A stretch of 64,000 nt of DNA from positions 6,144,001-6,208,000 of the forward strand of contig JAUIMM010000483.1 in assembly GCA_031769625.1 (NCBI GenBank), in the 5' to 3' direction. Source of the stretch: Taudactylus pleione (taxonomy: Eukaryota; Chordata; Amphibia; Anura; Myobatrachidae). Both the position numbers and the translations under genes were made by a program. The notes under the pieces are model-generated. The model saw only the letters and a list, made by a program, of their open reading frames with translations, did not search any database and was not told the origin of the DNA. Each line of letters starts with the position of its first letter. Position 1 is the stretch's first letter. Positions 32,772 to 44,288 of the stretch are shown piece by piece.

Positions 32772-34679
32772 CTAGCGTTGGCTACCATTCTCCAATAAAG
32801 CATTTACGGCTACAACTGGAGCTGGTGCCTGCTCAACATTTGCTGGCCTCTGTGCATATCCCTTATGGGGATATCCAGGTCTTCCCTGATGTGGGATCCC
32901 TACTCTTTTTACTGTGCAGTTTCTAGTTAAGTGTCCTGTTTGATTACAGTTAAAACATGATCGTGTATCGGGTGAAGACTTGTGGTGTTGCGAGGTTTGC
33001 GCAGAGGGTAAAGGTGGTGGATATGGGTAAGGATAGGGAGGGTATTGTGGGGGATAAGAAGTTGGTGGGTAGCCTGGGACCTGTGGTTGCATCGGGTTAG
33101 TGGGATAGAGTTGTGTTTGTTGTTGCGTGGGGTTAGTGAGAGCACATACTTGTTCAGAAATGAGTGTGTGTGCAAGAGCAAGTGTGTCTGTTGGCTGTGA
33201 TGTTACCATCATTCCCTCCAGAGCTTGTATACTGACAGCCATTAGTTTTTCGCTCTGGGCTTCTCTCTTCTTGGAGATGTTTTTATCATGTTCAATGGCG
33301 GTTTCTATGAGGGTATCTATTGTGAGTCCCCACCAGCCAGGCTGTGAGGTCTGAACCCGAGTTTTTAAACTCTCTTTCAGACCGTCCACAAGTACTGTAA
33401 CTATCATTCCCCTGTGGCGAGTGCTATGTTTAATATCTTCTATCCCAGTGTACTGGGTGATAGCCTGCAGAGCCCGATCGCAATAATCTTCTGCAGTCTC
33501 ACTCTCCTTCTGCTTAATGGTGAAAATTTTGTTCCAGTTAACTACTACTGGAAAATATATACCCAATTGAGTTACAATGCAGGAAATGTTACCTTGGTTT
33601 ACTTGGTCTGTTAAGGGAACGTCACCATCCAATACACAATCCGTGATAAATTTTGTCACGTCGGTATTGTGTGGCGGACAGGCCCTTAACACCACACGCC
33701 AATCTTTATTAGTGGGTTCATGTGAACTACCCAAATTTCTCAAAAATCTTTGACATTTGGCTAATTCCTTTTTGGGATCGGGGAAATCATTTATGATGGA
33801 ATTTAGTTCTGCTCTTGTCCAAGGACAATGCATTACTACTTCCCTCGTGGGCACTATACTGTTTGCATCTGCATTTCCATTTGGAACAGTTATTGTCCGA
33901 ATAGGATGCAGACCGGTAGCGCTGCTACCTTTGACCTGATTACCTGGCTGGGGGTTTAGTCTGCTGCTGCTACGTATGGTATGAACAACTTCCTCTACGG
34001 ATGCAGAGGGCATTAACACTTCCCTTGCTGTTACCGATGGAGATGGCGGCACCACTCATGATTGTGGCAATGCAGCATCTATCATCTGCACAGCATGGGA
34101 AATGGCAGACATTACAATAGGCTCATCATCCACATCATGAACATTTTCTTTATAGTTCCTTAAGAGCTTGTTATTTTTATGGGTATTTTTGGTAACTGTA
34201 CTTGCACCTCCATCCACATAAGGTTGGGGAGGTGAGCGTGAACTGTTGGCAATACTCACCACAACACTACCTTGCCGCACAGGCGCGCCATTTTGCGGCT
34301 CGCCCGTATTGCAATTTAGCGCAGTGGATGTATTTTCTGGCAATGTGCTCACGATGATAGTTTGCGTCGTTTGAACATTTTTAAGCCACGCATCCCCTTC
34401 ATGCTGCCACAGTTTTAAACATTCAAAATATTTAACCTTTTTCTCTCGGGAGCGCATTAAACTGATGTGATCCTGGACATTGTCTAACACATTTTTATCA
34501 AAACTACCAATTCTGGGAAACGGTCTAACACTCTTCCTCATCATATTAAACCATAAATCACAATACCTTATTGCATAAGTACCGTACTTAGTATGCATGA
34601 TACGACGGGCCGATCCGATCGGCGCCTCCATTAGCAGCACATCATTGTCTAACATCTCTACTGTTTGCGCTGCTCCCAT
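32772..34679 (-). pseudogene. gag: ERV gag with one in-frame TGA
   Basis: It starts MGAAQT, a myristoylation-type N-terminus (matrix). An in-frame TGA at 34056-34058 interrupts the matrix/p12-like region, and the same frame continues to TAG at 32772-32774. The capsid region includes WTRAELNSIINDFPDP and a major-homology-like stretch (ESETAEDYCDRALQAITQ). A proline-rich segment with PQYPPYPYPYPPP follows, then one zinc knuckle, CFNCNQTGHLTRNC, in the nucleocapsid. The total of about 636 codons is within the class I range. The internal TGA is more easily explained by decay than by function. Confidence 0.9.
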
Positions 34680-34779
34680 TCTGAGACAACTCCTACGCTT
34701 TTCAATAAAGATTTAAACTGGTGAAAGACAATCAAGATACTTTCACTTACCTGTGGACGATTTAAGTCGGTGGCGCCCA

Positions 34780-34885
34780 CACACCTGGATAAGATTTAGT
34801 AAGGCAACTTCCACACCTGGATAAGATTTGAAAAAGGCAACTTCCACACCCAGATAAGATTTAGTAAGGCAACTTCCACACCTAT
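34780..34885 (-). repeat. 33-bp tandem repeat in the ERV leader
   Basis: Three and a bit copies of a unit starting CACACCTGGATAAGATTTAG and ending GGCAACTTC, between the primer site and gag. They could be part of the packaging or leader RNA structure (inference). Confidence 0.85.
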
Positions 34886-35532
34886 GAGCGTTTATATGTC
34901 GGCTACTCTCACGCACCTCTCTACAACAAAGACAACATGTACACCTGCTACTGTGTATAGAACGGTAAAGCTACTTACCGAGTGGCTAGACTAACCCTTG
35001 CACCTAGCCCTTAAAGGTCATACATTACCCTTAACTTTGTTCAACAAATATTCACTGTTACGCACTTTTTTCCTGCACACAAAAATTAACGTTAACCCAG
35101 ATATTGGTAACAATTGGAAAAAAAAAAAAGTAAACCTCAATGGCTTTGTTAAAACACGTGGCAGCAGAACCGGAAGTGCGTATACGCTATTGTGCGACCA
35201 GTCACATACACAATAATGCGACTACCACACAACCGTATAATGACTTTTTAACTGCGTACACAAAAGTGCGTCTTTGCTATGTGCAAACCTGCGACTTAGC
35301 CGTGTACTCAGTACTGCGGCACCCCTTTAAACGTAAGGCTCTATCAACAGAGGAAAACAAACTTTTTCCTCTCTTGTCCCTGGATTCTAGTCAGCTTCCT
35401 TGATTCACACGGAGATGGATAGCGATCTTTCAGCACAAAGCGGTTGCAGGTAAACCCTGCATGTGGCCACTCCACCCTTTGCTGAAATATCGATAGCCGT
35501 ATGTACCGTGTGAGCAGGTAAGTGACTTCACT

Positions 35533-35543
35533 ACGAGCCCCCA
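35533..35543 (-). other. ERV primer-binding site, tRNA-Pro-like
   Basis: On the minus strand TGGGGGCTCGT, the first 11 bases of the proline-tRNA primer site used by many gammaretroviruses, five bases after the LTR end. The next seven bases do not match, through decay or a variant tRNA. Confidence 0.75.
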
Positions 35544-35548
35544 ACTAA

Positions 35549-36683
35549 TGATACTGGATCAGAACCTCTATATACCCCTGCCTGTACCTTCTAAAATCCT
35601 TCCTATAAACCTCTAAGGATGACGCTAATTTGCGTACACAGTCATACAGTAAATAAAGACTTAGACCTGGAATCTGTGGTTCCAAAGCACAAGTGTTATT
35701 CAAGTAAAAGTTCAGACAGTTACACGCAATTGATCCAGACACAATTTAGGTGCAAAAGGAATTATTCAGACCCAAGTACAGTATACATATGCAGTGCTTC
35801 TGGACCCGGAGATAGGCATCAGCAAGAGACCCCTCGTCATTCAGCTTTCAGCATGAAGACTAAGAACCCAGCGTTTGAGCACACATATTTATACCCCCCC
35901 AGAATAGACAGGACAATAGAGAAGTTTGTTGCTGATGTCATTGGTTCCCAGGGGAGAAGCATCTGTTACAGAGCATTTAACAGGCTGGTTCAAATAGACT
36001 CTCCCTGCCTCTAACAGCTGGGGATCTTTCCCTTCCTGCCCCCTGCAACATCCTAACAGTTGTTCATGAAATATACATTTTGTTGCTTGTAGGCTCTGTG
36101 ATCCATAACTCGAGAATGCATGATGTGATCTCCCCACCGATAACACCGGAATACTGTAAAAAGAGTACGCATCAGTACGAAACCAAACACGACTTGTTTA
36201 GCATTTATAAAACCTTAGTTATTAAATATCTTTATTTCTCAGCATTTAAACTAACTGAACCAACTTAAATCATATACTTTAAAGCTTATTAAACCTTATG
36301 TGTGAATATGTAATGTGTGAGTATTCGGGGTTTGATATAAGGATGCTAGTTAAATTTGGGCAGATGCGTGTGCATAAAGCTAATAAAACAGCGGTTTCAT
36401 ACAAAGTCCTATGCATTCGCTAATATGCGACTAGTTAACAGCGCAATTATGTGTATTAATGTGTGTATGAGGAATGGTGAAAGATGTAATCGCATGGTGC
36501 TAATAGTATTATCGCCACATGTACTAAAATGTGAGTATTTAAAATGGCGCTTAGGCGGCCATTCGCAAAATGGCATCTTGTGATCTCATTTTCAAGATGG
36601 CGTCTTGCGGCCAGTCGCAAGATGGCGTCATCGTGATTAAATTTTAAACTGAACTTGTCTCAGCCAATTATTTCAGCTTCGAC
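35549..36683 (-). mobile_element. ERV 5' LTR, about 1135 bp
   Basis: On the minus strand it begins TGTCGAAGC and ends CCAGTATCA, next to the primer site. U3 carries several ATGGCG motifs (36543-36625) and CCAAT (as ATTGG in GAAATAATTGGCTG near 36670). A TATA box GTATAAATATG lies at 35884-35894. The fragment at 7715-8708 is a diverged relative. Confidence 0.8.
35884..35894 (-). promoter_or_regulatory. TATA box of the ERV LTR
   Basis: GTATAAATATG on the minus strand after a G-run, at the place expected for the U3/R boundary. Confidence 0.65.
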
Positions 36684-36742
36684 ATGGCATTAGCATAAAG
36701 TAGTCAATCAGGCTTCCGCGGCTGCCCGCAGCTACAGACATA

Positions 36743-37325
36743 GGGCCAGAATCATAGCCGCTCGCTAGATGCGATCGCTCGCACGATGTGTATGCAAATT
36801 GCGTAGGCAGTGCTGTCGCACAGCAATGCATTAACACGCCCAGTATTTCTTAGAGACCGATCACATAATGCAGACACCTACCAGCCTGTCTTAAGATGCC
36901 CACTTGTGCACGTCATGTCCAGGAAGTGTATGCAACCATCGGAACATCGGATGCTATCGCAGCGCTTGAGGTTAACCATACCCTGCCGCAAGCACTGCGA
37001 GCACTTCAGTGTAAAAACAAGCCAGGTGACATGTACTATGATGCTGTCTTATAATTATGCACACCTCTAAAACGCCGTTGAGATGCTCAGGCACGCCTGC
37101 GTTTGCACCTCCACTCCCCCGTTTTTAATGGCCAGCTCCTGTTACCACCTACAAACGGCTTCTCCTGTCACTCACTCTGCTGGGCTGTCTATGTGCAGCG
37201 AGCAAATGCAGTGAACTTTCGCTAAGGTATGCGCATGCGCGCTGCGATGCATACACATTCGCGCAATGCATACCATCGGCAGCAGCATGAGTATGCATCT
37301 TAGCGAGCGGGTCTGAATGACCTCC
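36743..37325. mobile_element. Harbinger-family element, about 583 bp
   Basis: Ends GGGCCAGAATCATAGCCGCT and, complemented from the right, GGAGGTCATTCAGACCCGCT. The interior is the intact counterpart of the split element at 3382-4505. Typical GCGCATGCGC-like and ACGCCTGCGTTT words are shared with the right end of the autonomous transposon. Confidence 0.8.
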
Positions 37326-38137
37326 ATTGTGCGTGCATCTCAGAACCAGCCCCAATGTCTGGAGAATCAATCATCATCATCATTATTAATGTTTGTTTTT
37401 GAGGCGCCACAGGGTTCCGCAGCGCTGTGCTGTCAGCCGCTCACAGGGCAGAAGCATCATGCAAATACATGCACAGGGACAAGAGAAGAACACACAATTG
37501 CATCCACATGGGATATATGAGAATACAGCAATTACAGCTGAAGACACAAAGCAGAATGTAACGAAACCTTTGAATGAGAACAGGTAGGTCAGGACAAGAG
37601 GTGGAAGGTAGAGGGGTCCCTGCCCATGAGAGCTGACATACCAGCTTTGTGGATTCTGTTCCTAGACTTTGTGTACTGGTAATTTTGTATCAGGAAATTA
37701 GCTGCTGTGTTCGACTTTTTCTATATATACTTTTAAATTAGAATTCAAGTGCAAGTGATTCAACCTCTAAGGTCTCCATGACTAATACATCCTGTGTGAT
37801 GTTCCTGAGAGTTCCTTTCATTATATCTGAAGAGTTCCAGGGAGACTGTCATCACCTTAACGACCCTTCCACTCTCCGTATAGATACAGTGACCAGAGAA
37901 GCCATCTTTGTTCTCTAATGTTTTTCCAAGAAATGCTGGGATTAAGATATGCATGGAAGCACCAGAAAAGCCCAGTAGAAGGCAGCGGTGGAACTATGGT
38001 TGGGGCAGCTGTTACGTGGCCCAGAGGTGAGGAGAAAATGGCAATGCCGGGGGCGCTCTATTTCTCCTTCATCCACTAGGGGACACTGGAGTCTCAGTAC
38101 AGTGGGGTATAGATGTGGGATAACCGGGAGGGGATGC
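37326..38137. other. No gene or element recognised
   Basis: Contains a GCGCCACAGGGTTCCGCAGCG-like CG-rich patch near 37405 and otherwise unremarkable sequence. Confidence 0.35.
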
Positions 38138-38665
38138 AGTCATAATGTCTGCATTTATAATGTCGACATTCCTACGGTTGACAACACAATGTCGTTGGTT
38201 ATGATGTCGATATTGTTGAAATATCCACATTGAACAAGTCAAAATGTGTAGAATGTCGACATGTAATATGCCGACACTGCACGGACTGACAGCAGAGAGT
38301 TAGGGGTAGGCTACAGGAGGAGAGGGTTAGGCACTAGGGGGAGGGACAGGGTGAGCTGTGGCGGCAGAAAGATAGGGTTAGGCTATGGAAAGAGACGGTT
38401 GTGGTTAGATACTATGGGGAGGGTAAGGGCTAGGCTGCAAGAGGGGAGGTTAGGGTTAGGCTTAGGGCAGGGAGGGTCAGGCATTAGGGGGAGGGTTAGG
38501 CTGTGGCAGCAGAGGGATAGGGTTAGGCTCAGGGCCGCCATCTGGGGGGGACTGCCGGGCCTCCTCTCCCGGGCCCAGAGAGAGAGGGGGCCCAGGTGGC
38601 AGCGGTGACTCAGCGAGGGAGGAAGAGCATCGGTGGTGCTGCGGCACTACTATGGAGCCGCCTGC

Positions 38666-38872
38666 GATCCAATAACAGCTCGCGGAATGGCTGCCAATCA
38701 GGAACAGCTGCCCCTGATTGGCTGCTGTTCCGCAAGCTGTAATTGGCTCATGGCCAGCTCAATTGTAGTATCGAGCTAGCCGCGAGCCAATCATAGATCA
38801 CGAAACAGCAGCCAATCATGACTGGCTGCTCCTGATTGGCTGCTGTTCCGTGAGATTTGATTGGCTCAGGAC
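38666..38872. promoter_or_regulatory. Cluster of eight CCAAT motifs in both orientations
   Basis: CCAAT or ATTGG occurs at about 38669, 38694, 38716, 38742, 38787, 38812, 38834 and 38860, mostly as GCCAATCA or TGATTGGCT, arranged as inverted pairs. NF-Y binding would be expected by sequence. Whether it drives transcription is unknown. Confidence 0.7.
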
Positions 38873-38989
38873 CGGCTCCATAGTTCAAATGCCGCAACGA
38901 TGATGCTCTTTTTCTACGCCTGCGGCCCGGTGCACTACTCGACGCTGCCACCCTGGCCCCTTTCTCAGGTACTTCTGTTGACCCTGTCT

Positions 38990-40990
38990 TGTGCCCCCAC
39001 TCAAGGCCAGATAGCCTTCCCTGCACTGCCCCCCCAGTCCAGCCAGCCTGCCCTCACCCCCCGTATAGCCAGCCATACTGCCTTCCCTGCCCCTCCCCAA
39101 GTCCAGCCAGCCTTCCCTGCCCATCCCCCAGTGCAGCCAGCCTTCCTTCCTTGCCCATCCCCCCAGTGCAGCCATCCTACCTTCCCTGCCCACCCCTCTA
39201 ATGCAGCCAGCCTTCCTTCTCTACCCACCCCCCAGTCCAGACAGCATTACTTCCCTGCCCACCCCCCCAGTCCAGAAAGCCATCCTTCCCTGCCTATCCC
39301 CCCAGTCCAGCAAGCCATCCTTCCCTGCCTATCCCCCCAGTCCAGCAAGCCATCCTTCCCTGCCCCCCCACCAGTGCAGCCAGCCTTCCTTCCCAATAGT
39401 GCAGCCAGCCTTGTTTCCCTGCCTACCCTCCCCCAGTGCAGCCAGAATTCCCTGCCTACCCCACCAGTTCAGCCTTCCCTGCCTGCCCCACCAGTTCAGC
39501 CAGCCTTCCATGCACTCCCTTCTCCCCCCCTTCTGGTCCAGCCAGCCTGTCTTCCCTGTCCTAGTCCTGACAGTCTTCCTTGCGGCACTCCTATGTCTAG
39601 CCTGCCTGCCTTCTCTGCCCTGCCCCTCCCCAAGTCCAGCCGGCCTTCCCTGCCCACCCCCCAGTGCAGCCAGCCTTCCTTCCTTGCCTATCCCCCCAGT
39701 GCAGCCAGCCTTCCTTCTCTGCCCACCCCCCAGTCCAGACAGCATTCCTTCCCTGCCCACCCCCCCAGTCTAGCAAGCCATCCTTCTCTGCCCCCCCCAC
39801 CAGTGCAGCCAGCCTTCCTTCCCTGCCCACCCCCCCACCAGTGCAGCCAGCCTTGTTTCCCTGCCTACTCTCCCCCAGTGCAGCCAGAATTCCCTGCCTA
39901 TCCCACCAGTACAGCCTTCCCTGCCTACCCCACCAGTTTAGCCAGCCTTCCATGCACTCCCTTCTCCCCCCCTTCTGGTCCAGCCAGCCTGTCTTCCCTG
40001 TCCTAGTCCTGCAGTCTTCCTTGCGGCACCCCTATGTCTAGCCTGCCTGCCTTCTCTGCCCTGCCCCTCCCCAAGTCCAGCTGGCCTTCCCTGCCCACCC
40101 CCCAGTGCAGCCAGCATTCCTTCCTTGCCCATCCCCCCAGTGCAGCCATCCTACCTTCCCTGCCCACCCCCCTAGTGTAGCCAGCCTTCCTTCTCTACCC
40201 ACCCCCCAGTCCAGACAGCATTCCTTCCCTGCCCACCCCCCCAGTCCAGCAAGCCATCCTTCCCTGCCCCCCCCCACCAGTGCAGCCAGCCTTCCTTCCC
40301 TGCCCACCCCCCCACCAGTGCAGCCAGCCTTGTTTCCCTGTCTACCCTCCCCCAGTGCAGCCAGAATTCCCTGCTTACCCCACTAGTACAGCCTTCCCTG
40401 TCTACCCCACCAGTTTATCCAGCCTTCCATGCACTCCCTTCTCCCCCCTTCTGGTCCAGCCAGCCTGTCTTCCCTGTCCTAGTCCTGACAGTCTTCCTTG
40501 CGGCACCCCTATGTCTAGCCAGCCTGCCTGCCTTCTCTGCCCTGCCTCTCCCTAAGTCCAGCCGGCCTTCCTTCCCTGCCCACCCCCCCACCAGTGCAGC
40601 CAGCCTTGTTTCCCTGCCTACCCTCCCCCGGTGCAGCCAGAATTCCCTGCCTACCCCACCAGTTCAGCCTTCCCTGCCTACCCCACCAGTTCAGCCTTCC
40701 CTGCCTACCCCACCAGTTCAGCCAGCCTTCCATGCACTCCCTTCTCCCCCCCTTCTGGTCCAGCCAGCCTGTCTTCCCTGTCCTAGTCCTGCCAGTCTTC
40801 CTTGTCTACCCCAATTCCCTGCCTTCTCTGCCCTGCCTCTCCCCTAGTCCAGCTGGCCTTCCCTGCCCTTTGCCCCCCTCAGACCAAGCCAGCCTTCCCT
40901 GCCCTTTGCCACCCCAATCCACTCTTCCCAGCCAAGTGCCCCTTCTTTTTTAGCCTTCCCTTCCCTGTGCCCCCCATTAATATCCAGCCT
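38990..40990. repeat. C-rich minisatellite (CAGCCAGCCTTCCTTCCCTG) with higher-order units
   Basis: Units of about 25-35 bp built on CAGCCAGCCTTCC and CTGCCCACCCCCC. A landmark segment (CATGCACTCCCTTCTCCCCC) recurs near 39509, 39951, 40430 and 40731, showing higher-order duplication of about 300-480 bp. Long proline-rich (+) and glycine/tryptophan-rich (-) open frames over this region are compositional. Confidence 0.9.
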
Positions 40991-41156
40991 TCCCCATCCA
41001 CCATGTCTAGCCATCCCTGGTTTACATACCAATTGATGCACCACCCCCAAAATAGCTCCGCCCACATTATCCACAACTCCACCAAAGTCTGCTCTATACC
41101 TCGGGGGCCCTGCCTATTTTGTCAGTACCAGGCCCCACAATTTCTGATGGCAGCCC

Positions 41157-41303
41157 TAGAGATGAGCTGTTCGTTTTTTTTTACTCTTTTCGCCAAATTA
41201 GCGCAAGTTTGGATTTATCTTATTGGCTATCCAAATCACCTGAGAGTCAAATAGCCAATATGATGCCAAACATAACAGAGTAAAACAGAACCGCTCATCT
41301 CTA
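41157..41303. mobile_element. hAT-type MITE with TAGAGATGAGC ends
   Basis: The left end TAGAGATGAGCTGTTCGTTT is complementary to the right end, with inner ATTGGCTATCC/AATAGCCAAT arms. It sits precisely at the right edge of the larger hAT-like element. Confidence 0.75.
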
Positions 41304-41530
41304 CAACTTAGGCTACGGGAGAGGACAATTGGGGTTAGGCAGTAGGGGGAGTGTTAGGGATTAGGGATATACTCATTGCAGGTAGTGTCTCTGGATCCAC
41401 CAGAAGTCATCGCCACCTGACTGCCTGACCCAGTAAGTCACCACTAGATCACTAGGGACCTAGAATGTCGACATTATGACCATGTTGACATACTCATGTT
41501 GTCATTATGAATGAATGTTGGCAAAATATA

Positions 41531-41830
41531 TCACACCAAGCCTGGTAGACTACAACGGCATTGCTGTCCCCCCAGCCGGCATTGTTCTACACCCAACAGA
41601 TCGTTGATATTCAAGTAAACTTTGCCGTAGACTTTTTATTGAAAAAGAGAAACGCCGGCCGACATTTTTTATTAGTAGTAGGAGACGGCACACGGCGTAG
41701 AGAAGTCAGAGACAGACATATTATCTCATTATACAATAGATTTAACTCAAAAAGTTCAATTTGCACTAACTTCCCATATTTATCAAAAAGGGTTAGATGT
41801 GATTATTCTCTTTCAAGCTTACATGTTATA
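41531..41830. other. No gene or element recognised
   Basis: An open frame of 101 codons crosses this interval but has no recognisable domain. Confidence 0.35.
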
Positions 41831-42165
41831 GGGGGAGATTTATCAAATCTTGGAGACAAATTTTAGGGTCTATGTACTAAGCCTTGGAGAAAGATAAAGT
41901 GGGCGGAGATAAAGAGATAATCAGTTAGCAGCTGATTGGTTGGTACTTTTCTTCGCCCACTTTATCTCTCTCCAAGCCTTAGTACATAGACCCCAAAGTA
42001 TCAACTAATCAGCTCCTAACTGTCATGTTACAGATCGCGCTCGAAAAATGACAATTAGGAGTTGATTGGTTGGCACTTTAACTCCTATCTCTATCCAAGG
42101 CTTAGTAAATAGACCCTTCTCTTTCTCCACTTTATCTCTCCCCAAGCATTGATCAATCTCCTCCA
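41831..42165. mobile_element. Nested foldback MITEs
   Basis: The outer left end GGGGGAGATTTATCAAATCT pairs with a right end around CATTGATCAATCTCCTCC. An inner palindrome at 41866-41994 (GGGTCTATGTACTAAGCCTT and its complement) and a second one to about 42116 lie inside. These are three overlapping members of the CCAATCAGCT-arm superfamily. Confidence 0.75.
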
Positions 42166-42885
42166 TAATTACATCATTCACAACAGATTTTAAGTTGACT
42201 ATACTTGCAGCTGAAGGAAAAGGTCAGGAGTATATAGAGACATTGACAGTAGGGAGGTACAGTAAATGGAATATGATACCCAATAACCAGGTACGGTAAG
42301 TGTCCTTATATGCTCTGCAAGGCATTTTCTGAACCACCTGTGTCATGAATACTTTAGAAAGCTTCCGTGCTGTTGTCAGAATGAATATTTAACAGAATTC
42401 TATTTATTAAATGCAGCTCCTCTCCTCTGCTGCTTAAGAAATGCTGGAGCCTAAATGCTCAACACTCTAATTGTTTTAACAGTTCCTTTTATTCCTTGTG
42501 GCTGACTTTCAAGTGGAATTTATACTTAAAGGCGACCTGTTGTGTGAAGTGTTTGGTTTATTTTACGGTGAGTGGTAAAGTAAAATATATTTGTTGAAAA
42601 ACACAAAGCACTTCATATAAAAAGCCTGTATAAAATTATGCTTAACATGGATGCTTTGCTTCATTGCACATTGAAATTCAAATATGAGTACGGAGACTTG
42701 AGTACATTCAATAGTAGTGTTTTATCTTCTATTGAATAGGATTCTAACGCTATATTTTTATTTTCCATTTGTATGTAATGTAAACATTAGAGATGAAAGT
42801 ATATAATTTTTTTGTTATAGCCAAAGTTTCTAGAACTCTGTTATTTATTTTGTTATAGCCAAAGTTTCTAGGGCGCTGTTATTAA
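42166..42885. other. Unassigned AT-rich interval
   Basis: Includes a partial direct repeat of TTTGTTATAGCCAAAGTTTC (about 42812 and 42849). No gene seen. Confidence 0.4.
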
Positions 42886-43583
42886 GGGGTCTATTTACTA
42901 AGCAGTGTTAGGAGACAGAGTGAAAAGTGATAAGAAAGTGATAAGGTGCCAGCCAATCAGCTCCCACCTGTCATATTTCAAACACAGCCTGTGAGATGGC
43001 AGTTAGGAGCAGATTGGCTGGTACCTTATCACTTTTCACTCTGGACCTGATTCAGAGCCGGACGCTCTGACAGAGCGCTCGCTCTGAATCAGGGCTGGCC
43101 CTCTGTTTTTTTAGAGCGGCCTCCTGGCCGCTCGCATAGCTGTGGGTGACCACCCACAGCTACAGCGAGCGGCCAGGAAGATGGTCGCGATGGTCAAGAC
43201 CATTGCGACCATTGGGCTTGCGACGAGACCCTTGTGGTAGGATCTCGTTGCCGCAAGCCCCAGAGAGCTTTCGGCTCTAACAGAGCCGTTATCTCTCCCA
43301 CTGACATCACTAGTGATGTCAGTGGGGCCGGCCCCAGACAGTAGGCATTCCCATGGGAACGCCTCCGTCTGGTCAGCCACGCCCCCTGGCCTGCCCACCA
43401 AAGAGGGCGTGCTGTCACTCAACATCGACAGCACGCCCCCTTTGGTACGAGACCCAGAGCGACGGTTTGCCCGTCGCTATCCGGGTCTCGCGCATGCGCA
43501 CGACGGAGCAGGCTCGCATAGCGCTCGCGAGCAGGTCTGAATCAGACCCTCTGTCTCCTAACATTGCTTAGTAAATAGACTCC
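42886..43583. mobile_element. Palindromic MITE (as at 10005), split by a hairpin-chain MITE
   Basis: 42886-43042 follows the left part of 10005-10203. The remaining right end CTGTCTCCTAACATTGCTTA lies at 43551-43583, after the insertion. Confidence 0.85.
43043..43549. mobile_element. Hairpin-chain Harbinger MITE, copy 2
   Basis: GGACCTGATTCAGAGCC to CTGAATCAGACCC, with TCT on both sides (43040-43042, 43550-43552); the uninterrupted MITE at 10005 confirms the empty site. It has the same ordered stems as copy 1, including the 30-bp ACTAGT-centred palindrome at 43297-43326 and GCGACGG/CCGTCGC. Confidence 0.9.
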
Positions 43584-43859
43584 TTAGTATGCTTGCCGAA
43601 CTCGCCATAGAGTTCAGCTGACATTACTTGCCTTCCCTTCTCCGTTATTGATTTATTTTACCTGTAGTCAATCCTACTAAAGTGAGACATATTTCTTAAA
43701 ATATAATTTTATAAATATAAAGCCATGTGATAAAGGGATTTGTGTGACATCATTTAACAAAATAGTACGTGGTCATTGGGATTGTCACCAGGTATGTAAA
43801 CTAAGAACTCAAAATATGACAGAAACCCATAAAGAGGTTGCAAATACAGGGCGGTTTAT

Positions 43860-44285
43860 GCCAATGCAAGTATCAGTCCGTCTATGCGGGTATCTGTGCG
43901 TCTACTTGCATATGAGTTGCTCCGCCCACTGTTTTTACACCCGCCTCATCATCATTAGTACCGGAATTTACACCCGCCCCATGCAGGGTGCAAAAGACCC
44001 GTCTGAACCAGGCATCCCATCTGCGTCCTTAAACAAGCATGGATGCCAGGCTACACGTCTACAACACTCCCGCAAGACGCATGTCTTCTGTGCAAATGGT
44101 TGCCGCCCTATTGCTGCCGGGAAACTCCCATTTCACGAAAGGTTACATCTGCTATGGATGTGGCTGGCACAGAGCTACTAGCTACTGCGCAGACCCCGTT
44201 TGCTGTTTTCAACACATGCGCAGTCTGCTGAAAATCGCAAGATGCATCCAGTTCTACGCTTGTGTCCCACTCAGAGAATTAGGCC
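43860..44285. mobile_element. Probable Harbinger-family element, left end unresolved
   Basis: The right end reads GAATTAGGCCC and is followed by TCA and the next element. The interior is related to 25185-25465 (GTCCGTCTATGCGGG, CCGCCCACTGTTTTT, CTGCGCAGACC). Confidence 0.5.
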
Positions 44286-44288
44286 CTC

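Larger units (their letters stand above)
28502..36683 (-). mobile_element. Endogenous retrovirus (class I, gamma/epsilon-like), 5' LTR to partial env, defective
   Basis: Order on the minus strand: LTR 36683-35549, a tRNA-Pro-like primer site, a leader of about 850 bp with short tandem repeats, gag, pro, pol, and the start of env. No 3' LTR is seen. Class I placement rests on four points: single CCHC knuckle in gag, gag and pro in one frame separated by UAG, a GPY-type module at the integrase C-terminus, and a CWVC motif in the env surface subunit. Several frame breaks (listed in the gene entries) make it non-functional. Confidence 0.9.
38530..41158. mobile_element. hAT-like non-autonomous element with CCAAT cluster and minisatellite
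   Basis: The left end CAGGGCCGCCATCTGGGGGG and right-end complement TAGGGCTGCCATCAGAAATT are hAT-type. The 8-mer GTTAGGCT precedes the left end, and CTTAGGCT follows at 41307-41314, beyond a small MITE at the right edge; 7 of 8 match. It holds a CCAAT-rich head and about 2 kb of C-rich tandem repeat. No transposase frame. Confidence 0.65.
38138..41530. mobile_element. GTCGACATT / GTTAGGG repeat family, copy 2, interrupted
   Basis: The left piece 38138-38529 (GTCATAATGTC, AATGTCGACATT, GACTGACAGCAGAGAGTTAG, then GTTAGG-rich) and right piece 41315-41530 (GTTAGGCAG..., AGAATGTCGACATTATGACC) together match 23316-23745. The gap is filled by the hAT-like element starting at 38530. Confidence 0.65.

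Noticed and set aside
34056..34058. Idea that the TGA within gag is a programmed stop
   Set aside because: No known retroviral gag has a readthrough stop there, and pol shows several independent breaks, so decay is simpler.
38861..40555. Proline/serine-rich 381-codon and related frames
   Set aside because: They follow a C-rich minisatellite with higher-order copies; no start context, signal or domain.
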